Assembly: GCA_003184365.1 (NCBI GenBank)
Contig: NKYR01000008.1
Location: forward strand, 468,227-532,226
Length of the DNA stretch: 64,000 nucleotides
Direction: 5' to 3'
Source of the DNA: Evernia prunastri
Taxonomy: Eukaryota > Ascomycota > Lecanoromycetes > Lecanorales > Parmeliaceae
Under the pieces are notes generated by a model. It had not been told where the DNA came from, did no database searches, and saw only the letters and a program-made list of their open reading frames with translations. The translations under genes and the position numbers were made by a program. Below are positions 44,626 to 55,918 of the stretch, in pieces. Every line of letters begins with the position of its first letter. Position 1 is the first letter of the stretch.

Positions 44626-46386
44626 CTACACTGGTGCGTCCGGTTGCGTGTGCCCCGTATGCGGCGCCAGCAACCGCGCCTCGTCGCAAATGCCCTCGAA
44701 ATCCGATCCATGCAAACGATCGACGTAGAAAAGCTTTTGCAGGATGCTTCGCAACTCACTCCACTGCCAGCGCGATGCACTATGGCATCCTTCGGCCAGC
44801 CTGAACAGGTACCACTCTCTCATGCGCTTTTCTCTTGATATCCAGACGCCAAACATAAAGGCCCAGACCAGGATCGAGGGAAAATGTCCCCAGGACTCCG
44901 CCAGGTCGAGCTTACTCAGGACTTCGTGGAGTTGGACCACCAAACTGTCCATGATCATGGACGGCCCGTAAATGTTGAATTGGTACCTGACAACGAAGAT
45001 GGGTACTATCACCCGACAGATCGATTGTATATCCGAGTCATGTCGAGAGAGGTGCGTAGAAAGAAATGTAGTCAACTGGTGCTGGACACGCAGGGCCAGA
45101 GTCTCAAAGTATTCCACTTGGTAGAGCGTTACGTCGGCACCTCCACTACACGATTCTCTGAAAGCGACAACAACGCTCAGATCACGGTACACTTGGATCA
45201 TATCTGGATTGAGCGAGTCCCTGAACTTCATGAGCGTCGTTCCCAGTAGGCGAAGATTGGGATCGATTCTGGCAGAGATCCGGTCGAGAGTGTCCTTTGG
45301 AGGTTTTGCTTTCATTGGAAGGATCGGGAATGAAGGCAACGAGCGCCGTGTTGCAGCGAACCCAAGGTCTCCACTGGAGGCGCCCCCCGTCAGCGTCAGT
45401 ACTCGGTCAAATCTGATTTTGAAGCTGTAGTAAAGACACATACAAAAGAGCAACTTGGATGAGAAAGACCGGTAATCCATCGAAGCCGCCTCGCAGATTG
45501 ATAAGTTCCCTGAGCCCTTTCAGATGTATCTGAATTGCATCAGAGTCTTCGTCTACAGCTAGCTGCAGGTACGTTTGTAAGCACGTCGCATGTGAGGTGA
45601 CCCGGATTAGACGTGCTTACTTCGGAACCAAATAGTGTGACAACCGTCAGGATGGTCGACAACTGCGTTGCGTCCGAAACATTCTGCAATTTGCGGTTGA
45701 TCAGGTTGATACTCGCCACCTTGTGGGACAGCAGGTCTGCAAACGCGCTCGAAGGGTCGAAGGGCTTGACATGTTTCAGCTTGATGGTGCTGGAGGTGAT
45801 TCCCAGGAGCGCGTGCAACAAAGCTGGCTCGATGAAAGCTTGCGGGATGACCGTTTGATTCCAGGCCTGATTCACGGCCGGTATTGGGAAGACCTCTGGC
45901 ATTATTACCTCGGTATCTTTGGAGCAGATCATCAGCTTAAAGAGTGGTAGTTGCGCCAGTGTATATCAGGAATGACATAAGAAATCCCTTACAAAATGCT
46001 AACAGTGCCCTCCTCGCGGGAGTCAAGGGAAGCAAAGACTCTGGGTAAGGATCCAGGCTAGGAAGTACACTTGCACCCTCAACGGCGACTCTGCTTGCAA
46101 GAGCATAGTGCGTTAGAGACGAGGAACGGGCTTGGGATACTGAGAAAGGTCGAGTGTCTGATGGACCACGGTTCGTCTGTGGGGCTTGCGAACTCTGGGT
46201 TGGTGGAAACGCTTTTGTGTCTGGCGGTGGGGCGTATTGACAGACGCGGCGGTATTTGATGCAATTGGAGCATACCGGTCGTCTCTCATCACACCGGGCA
46301 TACTTTTTCTTGCAAGTTTGGCATCCCGTCCAAGGCTTTTTATGTACAATCTGTTTGCCTGTATTCATCTTACCCCTTTTCTTCAT
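44626..46386 (-). CDS. Zn2Cys6 transcription factor
   Basis: Four exons on the minus strand: 46386-45993, 45916-45621, 45562-45444 and 45373-44626. Introns are 76, 58 and 70 nt, and the product has 518 residues. A complete zinc cluster lies at the N-terminus: Cys22, Cys25, Cys32, Cys39, Cys42 and Cys49 (GCQTCKKKYARCDERRPVC, then SNCIKYRRVC). A Pro/Ser/Gln-rich linker follows. The C-terminal part has the usual helical pattern of this class, such as PALLHALLGITSS, HLKGLRELINLRGGFDGLP (formed by splicing) and WAFMFGVWISREKRMREWYL. The first intron skips a nearer acceptor so that the frame reaches PAVNQAWNQTVIP. A nuclear DNA-binding regulator. It is divergent from the sugar-transporter gene with a shared 1.1-kb upstream region, so regulation of that gene is possible but unproven. 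Confidence 0.85.
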
Positions 46387-47528
46387 GTAATCGGACCCGT
46401 TGGATATGAGGAGTGGCGTCCAGCGGTCCCATTTATATATGACCGGTCACTTACACAGTTCCATTTTTGGATCGGTGAGACAAATACAATGACCCCAACT
46501 AAGGCTTGCGGATGACGCATATCCGCTTCAAATGGTTGGTGGCTTGCAGTAGTCCTCTAGACTGCGGGATAAGTACAGCCTATAACTGGCTTTTGATGAA
46601 GATATCCGTGCGATATCCGACATCGATCGCAACAACAAGCGCCATCTTTGTAGCATCTACTCAAGCGGAGATCTTTCCGGAAAACGTCGGTGCGGAGTGC
46701 AGAGAGATCGAATGGCACCCCTTTGCGCACCACGCAAATGTTTCAATATGAAGGACACCCCCACGCTCATTGAGATGCAATGGCGTCGAGACAATTGGAT
46801 CTTTGGAGTTTGTGTGCTGAAGAAAAGAGATGATAAAAGGAAAGATGAATGGAAAACTTGAATGGACATTGCCAAGATTTGCCAAGATGCACGATGTTAC
46901 TTCAAAATATCATCTAAACTGCTAGGCTACCGCTCGAAGAGTATCTCGGGGACCGCCCCGAGGCTGCTTCCTTCCATCTCAATCATCCACTACTCGTACC
47001 TAAAAGCCAGAGTCTAGACAGGGAAACCGAAAACACCATACTAAAAAAATAAGGTCTACATACTCCAGGATGCTTTTCCCGGAGTCCGGAATCTACATAA
47101 AAGCCTCGTGCGGGCTGCAGCAGTGCAGATGTATGTGATGGGCGCACTTATCAACGACCCTGCATATGCGACCAATGTCCCAAGGATCGTGTCCGGAGCG
47201 AATAAGGTAGGTATTTACCTAGCTGACTTATGGGGTTAAGGTAGTGAGGCTACCATTACCCCACTGTCTTCCACACCACCATGAATAAATGTCTCAGCAG
47301 AGGAAATGGATGCGAGAGCCATTCATCTCGTGCCATTTCCTCTTTCCGCCATGTTTATCAGCGATTCCACCGTTGAACCCTCAAAACCATGATGTGAACC
47401 CTGCCCGCCAACTCAAATTCCCTACCTAAAATCCACGAGACCTCAACGGCTCGGATGCTCGCTCGCAGTCCGTTGGACGCTTATATCAGCTGTGGGGTTA
47501 GAGTAGTCAATGTATAGGTCTTTTGTAA
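46387..47528. promoter_or_regulatory. Shared upstream region of divergent regulator and transporter
   Basis: 1.1 kb between start codons of the minus-strand Zn2Cys6 gene and the plus-strand MFS gene. An AAGGTAGGTATTTACCTAG block (47203-47221) lies about 310-325 bp upstream of the transporter start. No CDS is supported inside. I could not identify a defined CGG inverted-repeat operator with confidence. Confidence 0.4.
47203..47222. promoter_or_regulatory. AAGGTAGGTATTTACCTAG block
   Basis: An imperfect palindrome (AGGTA...TACCT) in the shared upstream region of the regulator/transporter pair, similar to the clusters at 9929, 13258, 42691 and 55178. Confidence 0.3.
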
Positions 47529-49362
47529 ATGTGTATTTACAACGTTGAGCAACACCGGTGCCACGCTTCCCCTGTGTCCTTTTTCGGTCCTAATATTCCT
47601 CTTGGCAAACATCCTAGGACGATGCGGGAACTTCGAGGCCCGGCCTTGTTGGCAACGGTTACGACCCTTACGTCTTTAGGCTTTCTGATGATCGGGTATG
47701 ATAACGGGCTCTTGGGAGGGTTGGGTATGGTTCATTCTCTTCTGGGAATACGGTAGTATTGAGTAGACTAATCGTCACGGTTCCTTTAGTAAACGGCGAT
47801 GCTTTCAATGACACGTTCGATCAACCCAGCCAGACTATGATTGGAACGATAGTCTCTATATATAACAGTAGGGCTTACGTCTACTTCGACCCTTATGGTA
47901 TAGGAAACGTTTACTAAAAGCATCTACGAAAGTCGGATGCTTCCTCGGCGCAGTCACAACATCCATCATCGGCGAGACCCTTGGCCGCCGAAGGAGCATT
48001 GCCATTGGCGTCATCATCATGATCCTCGGCTCTCTACTGCAATCCACAGCCTACACGCGCGCACACATCATCGTCGCCAGGATCGTCTCCGGATGCGGCA
48101 TGGGCTTCATCAACTCGACGGTCCCGGTCTTCCAGTCGGAATTCTCCCCCAAAGCCAGCAGAGGCTTGTTCGTCTGCATGCAGCTTTCGACGCTGAACTT
48201 CGGTACCGACCTCGTGTACTGGATCGACTATGCTTTCTCGACGCACAGCTCCAGCTACGCTTGGCGGATCCCTGTGGTTTTGCAATGCGTCTTCTTGTTT
48301 CCGATGCTGTTTATCATCTCCATCCTACCGGAGAGCCCACGCTGGCTGGCTGCCCACAACCGCTCCGACGAGTCGCTGTCGGTTCTCCGGCGCTTGAGAG
48401 GCCATGCTTTGGACGACGAGGCGATCGTAAGGCTGCACGGCGACATCGGACGAGCGGTCGAGGAAGAAGCTGCGATGAAAGCGGGCTCTTGGAGAACTTT
48501 ACTGAAGGCTGACAGGATACACAGCAGGAGGAGACTTCTCATCGCCTGTGCGATACAGGCTTTCCAACAATTAGGCGGAATCAACGCAATCATTTACTAC
48601 TCCAGCACGCTCTTCAAGAACGTCGGCTTCAGCAATCACCTCTCGGCTCTCATGTCCGGGTTCTTGCAGCTGTGGTTCTTCGTCGCGAGCTTCATCCCCT
48701 GGCTCCTCATCGACCGCATCGGCAGACGCCCACTACTGCTGTCCATGATCACCGTCATGGCGCTGGTGATGGCGACCCAAGCTGCCCTCGTCTACCAGGT
48801 CCAGTTCAAGACATCCGTAGCCTACGCCGCCGGCATCGCCGGCGCGGTCATGCTGTTCCTCTTCGAAGGCGCCTTTACGATTGGCTTCCAAGCCACCGTT
48901 TGGGTCTACCCGTCCGAGATCCTGCCGTTGCGGCTCAGGCAGAAGGGTTCGAGTATCTCGACGGCGGCGAATTGGATTTGCAATTTCCTCATCGTGCAGA
49001 TCACCCCGCCGGCGATTGAAAATGTGGGGTGGAGGACCTATATAGTCTTTGCCGTGTTGAACGTGAGTAGGACACCGGCGTGTCAGGAGCGGGACAGGAA
49101 GTGGTGGACCTTGCTGTTGTCGCGAAGAATGCTAATGTTATGCTGGTAGGCAACGTGGGTACCGATCATCTACGTATTCTTTCCCGAAAGCAAAGGCAGA
49201 GAGCTGGAGGACTTTGACCGTTTATTTGCAGGTGAGGAGGATGCTGCCATTACGAGTAGGATGACTGGCGACGGGGAACCGGAATCTCTGGAAAGGGACG
49301 ACTCGGTGACAGTCAAGGATGCCGAGGCTCGTAACGAGGAAGGCTTTAAGGGCTTGGTATAG
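47529..49362 (+). CDS. MFS sugar/polyol transporter, STL1-like
   Basis: Four exons (47529-47724, 47790-47867, 47933-49062, 49150-49362) give 538 residues. A start at the second in-frame Met (47622, MRELRGPALL) would give 507 residues and place the first membrane helix nearer the N-terminus, as is usual. Hallmarks of the sugar-porter family are present: GYDNGLLGGL, GETLGRRRSIAIG, LPESPRWL, QQLGGINAIIYYSS, DRIGRRPLLL and FFPESKGRELEDFD. Twelve membrane helices are expected. Such proteins bring hexoses or polyols across the plasma membrane, often with protons. STL1-type glycerol symporters are the closest group I can suggest, but the substrate cannot be read from sequence. Introns of 65, 65 and 87 nt. 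Divergent from a Zn2Cys6 regulator. Confidence 0.85.
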
Positions 49363-49420
49363 ATCTTTCAGCTGGGTTTCATGTAGCCACCGCAGACTTA
49401 GAGACACGACCAGTTTCAAC

Positions 49421-50557
49421 CTAATCATCATCCTTGACCCCTACGAATCTCAAAGAATCCGCCCACAGCTTCTTCTCACCCTCCTCATTGTATGCCCTGG
49501 GATGATAACCCACCGCCAATGGCCATGGATCCTCCGTCTTTCCGCTCTCTTGGCAATCCTCCAGGTATCTTCCACCACTCCCTTCCCACTCCTTGCTCAG
49601 CGCCGCATACACCGTCGTAGCGGCACCTTGCTCCGGACTCTTCATATAATCCCGCATCGCGTCCAAACCAGCCGAAAGCTGATCCATGACGTGCACCTGC
49701 AATCCCGTCATGATCCCGCCGGGCATCACGCTCAGCCCATGTAGCCCCTTCGCTCCGTAGCGTCGCTCGATCTCATTCGCCATGTATATGTTCGCCGTCT
49801 TGCTTTGCCCGTATGCCTTCCACGGCGCGTAGTTTCCTTTCTCGAAATTGTAGTCGTCGAATTGGACGCCGGCGCCACGGTGACCGGAGGACGAGAGGCA
49901 TACAACGCGGGAGTTGAAACTTGGCGTTGAGGAGGCGAGGAGGGCGGCTTTGAGGAGCTGGAAGAGGAGGAAGTGGGCGAGGTGGTTGGTGCCGAATTGT
50001 GTTTCGAAGCCGTCCACGGTCTTACCCTCAGGTGTCGCCATGACGCCTGCATTGTTGATGAGAATGTTCAGGGTCTTGCTCTTGTGCTTGAACTCCTCAG
50101 CTGCGGTACGCACGCTGTCGAGGGAGTTGAGGTCCATCTTCAAGAGCTCGACATGCCCTGGCTTCAGGATGTCTGATAAGGCGGCTTGCCCCTTGGCGGT
50201 GTCGCGGACTCCGAGGAAGAGCCTCGCCCCGGTGGTATTGAGCGCTTTGGCGGTCTCGATGCCAATGCCTGAGGAGCAGCCAGTGATAAGGACGACTTTG
50301 TCGGTGAGTTTGCCTTGCAAGCCTTCATCGTTGATGATGTCAAGGGCGGTAGGGCGGGCATCTCCTGCTCCTTTGGGGTTTTGGTGGACGGCGGCGTAGC
50401 GGGAGGACATGCTTGCTGTAGTTGAGAAGGAAGCCTTGGCTCTGAAGTGCTGGCAACGGAGAGGACGGAGGGGTGGGGGAAGAACAGAAAGCGCTTTGAA
50501 GCGTGACAAGTGCAGCAAGGCTTTACACAAAGATGGGCGAAATAGCGAGACCAGCAT
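49421..50557 (-). CDS. Short-chain dehydrogenase/reductase, retinol-dehydrogenase-like
   Basis: A single exon of 378 residues. The Rossmann motif TGCSSGIG lies at 92-99, followed by NNAG, VVCLSSSGHRG (catalytic Ser region) and YGQSKTAN (catalytic Tyr and Lys). Likely uses NADP(H) to interconvert an alcohol and a ketone or aldehyde. The substrate is not evident. The first 49 residues are rich in Arg, Leu, Ser and Pro, without acidic residues, and precede a second Met (MSSRYAAVHQNP) at which many fungal homologs would start, so a mitochondrial-targeted and a cytosolic form are conceivable. It converges with the transporter gene, only 58 bp between stops. Confidence 0.85.
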   Translation of the reverse strand: MLVSLFRPSLCKALLHLSRFKALSVLPPPLRPLRCQHFRAKASFSTTASMSSRYAAVHQNPKGAGDARPTALDIINDEGLQGKLTDKVVLITGCSSGIGIETAKALNTTGARLFLGVRDTAKGQAALSDILKPGHVELLKMDLNSLDSVRTAAEEFKHKSKTLNILINNAGVMATPEGKTVDGFETQFGTNHLAHFLLFQLLKAALLASSTPSFNSRVVCLSSSGHRGAGVQFDDYNFEKGNYAPWKAYGQSKTANIYMANEIERRYGAKGLHGLSVMPGGIMTGLQVHVMDQLSAGLDAMRDYMKSPEQGAATTVYAALSKEWEGSGGRYLEDCQESGKTEDPWPLAVGYHPRAYNEEGEKKLWADSLRFVGVKDDD

Positions 50558-50951
50558 GAGCTCTTATACTCGAGATATAAGGTAGTTGTCGCCCTCAGTA
50601 CAGTGTAATTAACGGGCAACCCATTTTCTGTCTGTCCGAGCTCCGATCAAGTCCGAGTCAAGATATCTCCATCTTGCTGGAGCAATCGAGCCATCTCTGA
50701 CTCGGTGAAGACCCTTGTGCCTTCAAGAGGAGATGATTAGCTCCCGCAAGACGAAGGATCACTTATTGCTTGGTGGCTTGTCGCTTTTTGCTCGCAAGGG
50801 AAGGTGGGAAGGAGCAAGATATGAATCCTTGGCGTTTAATCGAGCTTTGCCTAAAATGGCTAGACCTGGCTCTCGAAATTCGCAGTCTCGAAAGCCCAAA
50901 TGCCCGCACGATGTTTATACTCGTCCGTTGCCTCTCGTAGTGTAGATAATT
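50558..50951. promoter_or_regulatory. Divergent upstream region
   Basis: 394 bp between the start codons of the SDR gene (minus) and the IF3-like gene (plus). It must hold both promoters. No distinct motif seen. Confidence 0.4.
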
Positions 50952-51803
50952 ATGCATTTGGATCATACCGCATCGAATTATCTTCACTGTTGTCAAAGAA
51001 CTGCTTCCAATGTGCTACGTCGCGCTCCAAGGCGGACTCAATGCCATGGAAGGCGTGCATTTCATCTGGTACACAATTTGTTTGCCGCAGGAAAAGATAA
51101 GGAATCTGTCAAACAGCTATCCACCGTCAAAATAAAGACCTATCCGCAAGCAGACGATGTCCTGCTTACACTGATCGAAGGGGAGAGCGAACAAGGCACC
51201 ACCATGACTCTATTACAAGCATTGCAACGCGTCAAGCCTCTCTCCTATCTGACAGAAGCAGGAGAAGGAGCATACCGTATCCTAACGTTCCCCGATCCCG
51301 GGCCAGTCCATCCTATCAAAGGGCAGGAAAAATCATACAAACCGTTCACCCGAGCCGGCCGGGGCAAGGAAGTCCACCTCACGACGTCCTGGACCCCTGA
51401 ACATCTTCGTGACTCGTTGCGCCTCTCGTACGAATTCCTCCTGCAGGGGGCCCGTATGGAGTTCCACCTCCACCAGAAATCGGCAAAGTCGCGGAAAAAG
51501 GGCGACCACACGGTCGACTGGGCCCTGGCGCACTGCTTGCACCTCAGGCCGGATTCGATCTTGGCGGCCATGCCCGAGGGGACGACCATGTTGGCGCACC
51601 CCGCCACCACCAACATGTCTTTCAAGAAGAGGCCGCCGCATAATTTCTCAGAGGCAACGTCTCAGGTGATGTGGGCGATGGAGTATCAGAAAGCCTTGGA
51701 GAGCGTAGGGGCGAGGACGCCGGAACGCATCAAGAAACGGGGGCAATGGCAAGGAGAATCTGTTGATTACAAGGCGTCCGACGCTTCAGCTGTGCCCGTC
51801 TGA
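50952..51803 (+). CDS. Putative mitochondrial IF3 / Aim23-like protein
   Basis: A single exon of 283 residues. The N-terminus (about residues 1-45) is rich in Arg, His and Ser with no acidic residue after position 4, consistent with a mitochondrial presequence. The segment GKEVHLTTSWTPEHLRDSLR followed by LSYEFLLQGARMEFHLHQKS has the pattern of the C-terminal domain of bacterial IF3 (KEIKL... D..DL..KL....FL..G..V...). In yeast the mitochondrial IF3 ortholog is Aim23, which is similarly diverged. If correct, the product helps select the start codon on mitochondrial ribosomes. The match is by eye and short, so another RNA-binding protein of mitochondria is possible. Confidence 0.5.
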   Translation: MHLDHTASNYLHCCQRTASNVLRRAPRRTQCHGRRAFHLVHNLFAAGKDKESVKQLSTVKIKTYPQADDVLLTLIEGESEQGTTMTLLQALQRVKPLSYLTEAGEGAYRILTFPDPGPVHPIKGQEKSYKPFTRAGRGKEVHLTTSWTPEHLRDSLRLSYEFLLQGARMEFHLHQKSAKSRKKGDHTVDWALAHCLHLRPDSILAAMPEGTTMLAHPATTNMSFKKRPPHNFSEATSQVMWAMEYQKALESVGARTPERIKKRGQWQGESVDYKASDASAVPV

Positions 51804-53160
51804 GACAGGATCGCTTCGCATGATGCAGTAGATTCGGTGGACCCTAGTCACTCCGTTTGGGTTTCGATCTATTAGGCACAATTCCGCCCTTTTAGTATAA
51901 GCTTCCGACGACGCAACTTTGACCAGATGAGACCCCCGCCCGCTTCACCAAGTCTTATACTTCGAATGCCACCCCAGAATCACAGTTGCCAAAAAATACG
52001 GGTGCCGTCCTTACGACTGACCATGGTCGTCACATCAGCCCTCTTTTGGGACTCCTGGAGCCCTACATCAAGTGAAACTCGGCAGCTTTCTCAGGTCCTA
52101 CCACATATGCCATGTACGATCCTTCAGAGCCTCGTGAGCGCAGTGTTGCAAGTATCCAATCAAAAGAGACGCCTCCAATCCCTCTAAACCTTCGTCTTCG
52201 AGAGAAGACACATAGCAGCTTTGGACGCGCTTGGCTCTGCAAATCAAAAGTCGCTCACGAGGGGAAGGAGTATAGGGTGGGGACTTATGGTTGGGAAATT
52301 GGGCTGAGTGGGGTGTGTAGAAGGAAGGGTTTGGAGGAGCGGTGCGATAGGGAGGGGGTCGTGTCCCACGTTTTGTCCATGTGGCAATTTACTGCCTGCC
52401 AAGACATGAGATAAGGGTCGCAGCAGTCGGTGGTTGACGCTCGGTAGAGAACAAGGCGGTTTCATCAGTGCTTGTGCTCGGAAAAGTAGAGATGCCATGC
52501 GCTCGACGCACCTACGGTGTAGACTAGCCAATGCCTTTGTTGTTCCTTTTATTGGTTTTTGTTTTATCAATCGCTGCCTGCCCGCTGGACGTGGCATACA
52601 CATCTAGAGTACCAGCATGATCTCTAACAACAAACATGCGCTCTCGCTGTCAATCTCGCTCACGGAATCTCCAAAGCTAGGCTGCCGTCATCAATCAATT
52701 CATCACGGTTCATCAGCGTCATCATGAATGAGATCATTTCCCCGCCCCCCTCCCTTCAAACCCCGCTGGATTCTCTTCTCGAACCCCCCCCTCTCTCAAA
52801 AACCCCTGGATTCCTTTCTCGATTTTCGTTCTCGAAGTGCTTTTCGCTCGCGCGTCTCGTCTGGCCACATGCGTCCGTTTCATGCCCGAAATTCTACCGC
52901 CCTTCTTCGTACCCATTCGTGATTGGCAGCGGACCGTGGGCACGCATATGCGTCCTATGGGGTAAGAAAACATGGGTTTGCGTCACCTGAGCTTCTTCCG
53001 GCGGCGCTTGCTTGCTGGCTTCCTTCCTTCGTGGTCCGTCCTGGTTTCCTCGCTTGTTGTTGGATCGTGTAATATCCTCGCGGCTCTCTTTCTCTCTATA
53101 ACTCCCCCCCCCCACCCCTTCTCCTCTTCTCGTAGTTTTATGATTATGCTCTCATACGGT
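51804..53160. other. Intergenic with a weak coding-like frame
   Basis: One plus-strand frame from about 51922 to 52414 reads protein-like (TPARFTKSYTSNATPESQLP; YDPSEPRERSVASIQSKETP) but is cut by a TGA near 52074 and has no convincing intron. A gene remnant is possible. The rest holds pyrimidine-rich tracts (52740-53120). Confidence 0.3.
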
Positions 53161-54875
53161 TCAAATACTCATGTATTTCCTCTCCCCCTCCAAGCCCCAT
53201 TTGTTCCGAATCCCGGCCAACACCTGTTTGATCCACTTGCCTTCCGGACTGTCCGCTCCGAAGAGCCGGAGGTTGGTGAGGAGGGGGAAGAGGAGCAGGT
53301 AGGCGCCGCCGCAGCCGTGCTTCTCGAACATGAGGTCGTAAGGCACCGCGCGGCAGATGTTGTTCGCGGCGTCCCAGCGTTGGCCGAGGAGGTCGTCGGT
53401 GGAAGATGAGGCGGCGCGGTGGTCCGGGGACAGCGAGGGCACGGAGAGCATCAGGCTGGAGAGGAAGAAGACGACGGTGTTGTACAGTTGGAACTCATTG
53501 GCACGGAGGAAGTTGGGGAAGGTGATGGCGTGCTCGAAGATGTCGATGGGGAACCTAAGGTCGGACGGCGGGAATATGGACATGTTGACGGGCTGCACGG
53601 CCGATGGGTATTTCCTATCCCAGTCTTCCTTCCACTGCTGCAGTTTGGCGAAGCAGGCTTGAGTCCGTTGGCGCAGATCCGCGAGTCGAGGATCTTGCCG
53701 CGCCGTTGTGCCGAGCAGTGGGCTTGTCGGGGTCCTGTAATCCCATTTGATCGAGTTTCCCGGGTGCAGCGTCTTGAAGTCTTCGAGTAGGCCAGGTATG
53801 ATGCAGAAGATATCGATGAGGTGATTCATCGTAGACTTTTGACTGGGATCTTGGGCCCATGGCACTGTGAGCCAAGCCTCTTGGTCGAGAAAGGTCCGTT
53901 TGCAGTCTGTGATGGCTTTGATGACGATGATTGGTCGAGCCGCTTCGAATATGTGGCGCGCTTCGAGTGACTGATGCAGCCATGGTCCACGCAGTTCGAA
54001 CAGACATTCGACGCCGCCCGCGTGCTTGATCCAGCCCTCGGAGCCCGTCGAGGCAACCAACTCGTAGCGCGCCAAAAGCATCGCCGACAGCAACACCGAT
54101 GAAGACCGCTTGGCATCTGCATCGTTGAGATCATTCGCCAATTTGCGTAGCGCTTTCCCATAACTTTCGGCGCCTTGGCAAACTATGTTCGGTTGATGAT
54201 GGGCTTTGCCGAAGAAAGCTAATGCCAATGCATCTATGGATTCCCTTGCGGTCCCGGACACGTTCTCCACGTCCCAAGCGGGGAGAAGTGACTTCCTTCC
54301 GGTGTCGAGGTGTCCGAGGAAATTCTGGACGAGAAAAGTGACACACATTGGTGCTTGGAAGGCCAAGAGATTCAACTCGACGGGCACGCGGAGATCAGGC
54401 ACGCGGGGATCGGGCACGCCCGAATGGGGCACGGAGGTGGTGCGTCTAGCTACTGCATTGGTCGGCCTAGTGGTCGATGGCAAGGATTTCTTAGGTCTGC
54501 CTCGTGGCGGCCTTGCGATGCCGTTGTGGTTTGAGTGTGAAGTGTTGCGCGAAGGTGGTTCTGTCAGTCCGGTTGGATTACGGTCAACCATTACGAATCC
54601 TTCAGCCTCGGCGTCTTCCTGCCCAAGGGTAAGCGCCTGTGTGCCGTTGATGTGATTGAGTCTCTGGACATGTTGGTCAAAGTAGATGGATAGGCCTCGG
54701 TAGCCTTCACACAGCAAACCAACATTACTGCAATTGAGACAGGTAGGTCGGCCTTGATCTATGGGATGATTAGAGTGTAGATTGTTGTCGTTGTATCTGC
54801 GTGAAACTCACCGCATCCCACGTGTCTTCGCAGGCAAGTAATGCAGCCGTTGCTGCGGCCTCCGATGTTAGGCAT
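53161..54875 (-). CDS. Zn2Cys6 transcription factor
   Basis: Two exons, 54875-54812 and 54758-53161, with a 53-nt intron (donor GTGAGT, acceptor ATAG) give 553 residues. The zinc cluster is built across the splice: Cys11, Cys14, Cys21 in exon 1 and Cys28, Cys31, Cys38 in exon 2 (GCITCLRRHVGC, then DQGRPTCLNCSNVGLLC). The intron inside the cluster is a common arrangement in fungi. An AT-hook-like RPPRGRPKKSLP stretch follows near residues 100-110. The rest is a helical regulatory region with LLSAMLLARYELVASTGSEG and HAGGVECLFELRGP, and near the end AYLLLFPLLTNLRLFG, which are typical of the fungal-specific TF superfamily. Target genes unknown. An imperfect PDPRVPDLRVP repeat lies near residue 135. 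Confidence 0.85.
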
Positions 54876-55177
54876 GTATGTTGGTATGGAATAAGAGCAA
54901 TAGTAGTGTGGCAAGCTTATGCCTGACGCAAAGCTAAGTAGATTGTGTTTGTGTGTATGCAAGAATGCGATGGGATGGATTCTAAGGATGCCTGCTAAGG
55001 TAATGATAGTGCTAAAGAGGATGCTAAGGATGCCAGCAACTCGGATCGTTAAGATAATAATAATGTAAGTTATTTTTAAATAGAGTAAGGTAAGTCAAAC
55101 GGTCTCGGAAGGTTGAAAGATAGGTTCCCAATTTCCTAGTTCCGGGGGATCAGCTGGGGGGCTTTACCCCGCAAAGT

Positions 55178-55240
55178 GTAGGTAGAAGGTACCTAGGTAG
55201 AAATTCAGCTGGCATTCTTCCGACTTTACTCGTAGGTACC
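55178..55240. promoter_or_regulatory. GTAGGTAGAAGGTACCTAGGTAG cluster and GTAGGTACC
   Basis: About 305-365 bp upstream of the Zn2Cys6 start at 54875 (minus-strand gene). Contains the palindrome GGTACC twice and further AGGTA words. Fifth such cluster in the window. Confidence 0.3.
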
Positions 55241-55274
55241 CAACCCAAGAAATTCAGCGACGTTACATCCCGTG

Positions 55275-55306
55275 TTTAGGAGCATCCAGGAGCATTTAGG
55301 AGCATA
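55275..55306 (+). repeat. Short tandem repeat (AGGAGCAT-type, 3 copies)
   Basis: TTAGGAGCATCC, AGGAGCATTT and AGGAGCATAG follow each other directly. Non-coding. Confidence 0.8.
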
Positions 55307-55882
55307 GATGTAAGAACTTTGAAAGTGAAGTGGGTGGGTGGGCTTATTATCTTATGTGGAATCCCCTTATTCAAATGCACCACCACCGGCTGACTCACGG
55401 GCACTTCTCGCTCCAGCATATGACGTATACCCTGCTCCGAGCGTCGTAGGTATGCGTACACCCCTCGAGTCGAAAAAGCGATTGCGGACAAATATGCCTT
55501 GGGGAGCGAGATGAAAAGAGTATTGCGAAGCTCTGAACGATTAATTCATTGGTGGATGAGGCTCAAGTTCTCAACAGGCAAAGGGCTTTTAGCTGATTCA
55601 GGAGTATTGCGCGAGGATTGGTGGGTGGGCAAAACAAGGCGGAAATGGTTGAGGTTTTGGCGGCCCTATCACTGCGCTGGGATTGATTTTATTGAACAAC
55701 GTTGACTGGTTGAAGGAAAGGGAGTTAAGGGAGCGGTTAAAAAAGATTTGATATCAACCCCCACATCGGAACATCGGAGGAAGGCACGGGCCTCGGTCCA
55801 ACTAGACGCTAATTCTCAATCGGTATAGCGTCTTCATTCTGGGTGCCAAGGCCAGTTCGCCCGGTTCGCAAAGGTATCTTTG

Positions 55883-55918
55883 TCTTCTCATCTTCTCATC
55901 TTCTCATCTTCTCATCTT
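55883..55918 (+). repeat. Microsatellite-like TCTTCTCA repeat
   Basis: The 8-nt word TCTTCTCA is repeated four times in a row, followed by TCTT. Non-coding. Confidence 0.9.

Noticed and set aside
48034..48512. Frames overlapping the transporter on both strands
   Set aside because: Shadows of the well-supported MFS gene in other phases.
53357..53790. Plus-strand frames opposite the 53-55 kb regulator
   Set aside because: Antisense shadows of the Zn2Cys6 coding sequence.
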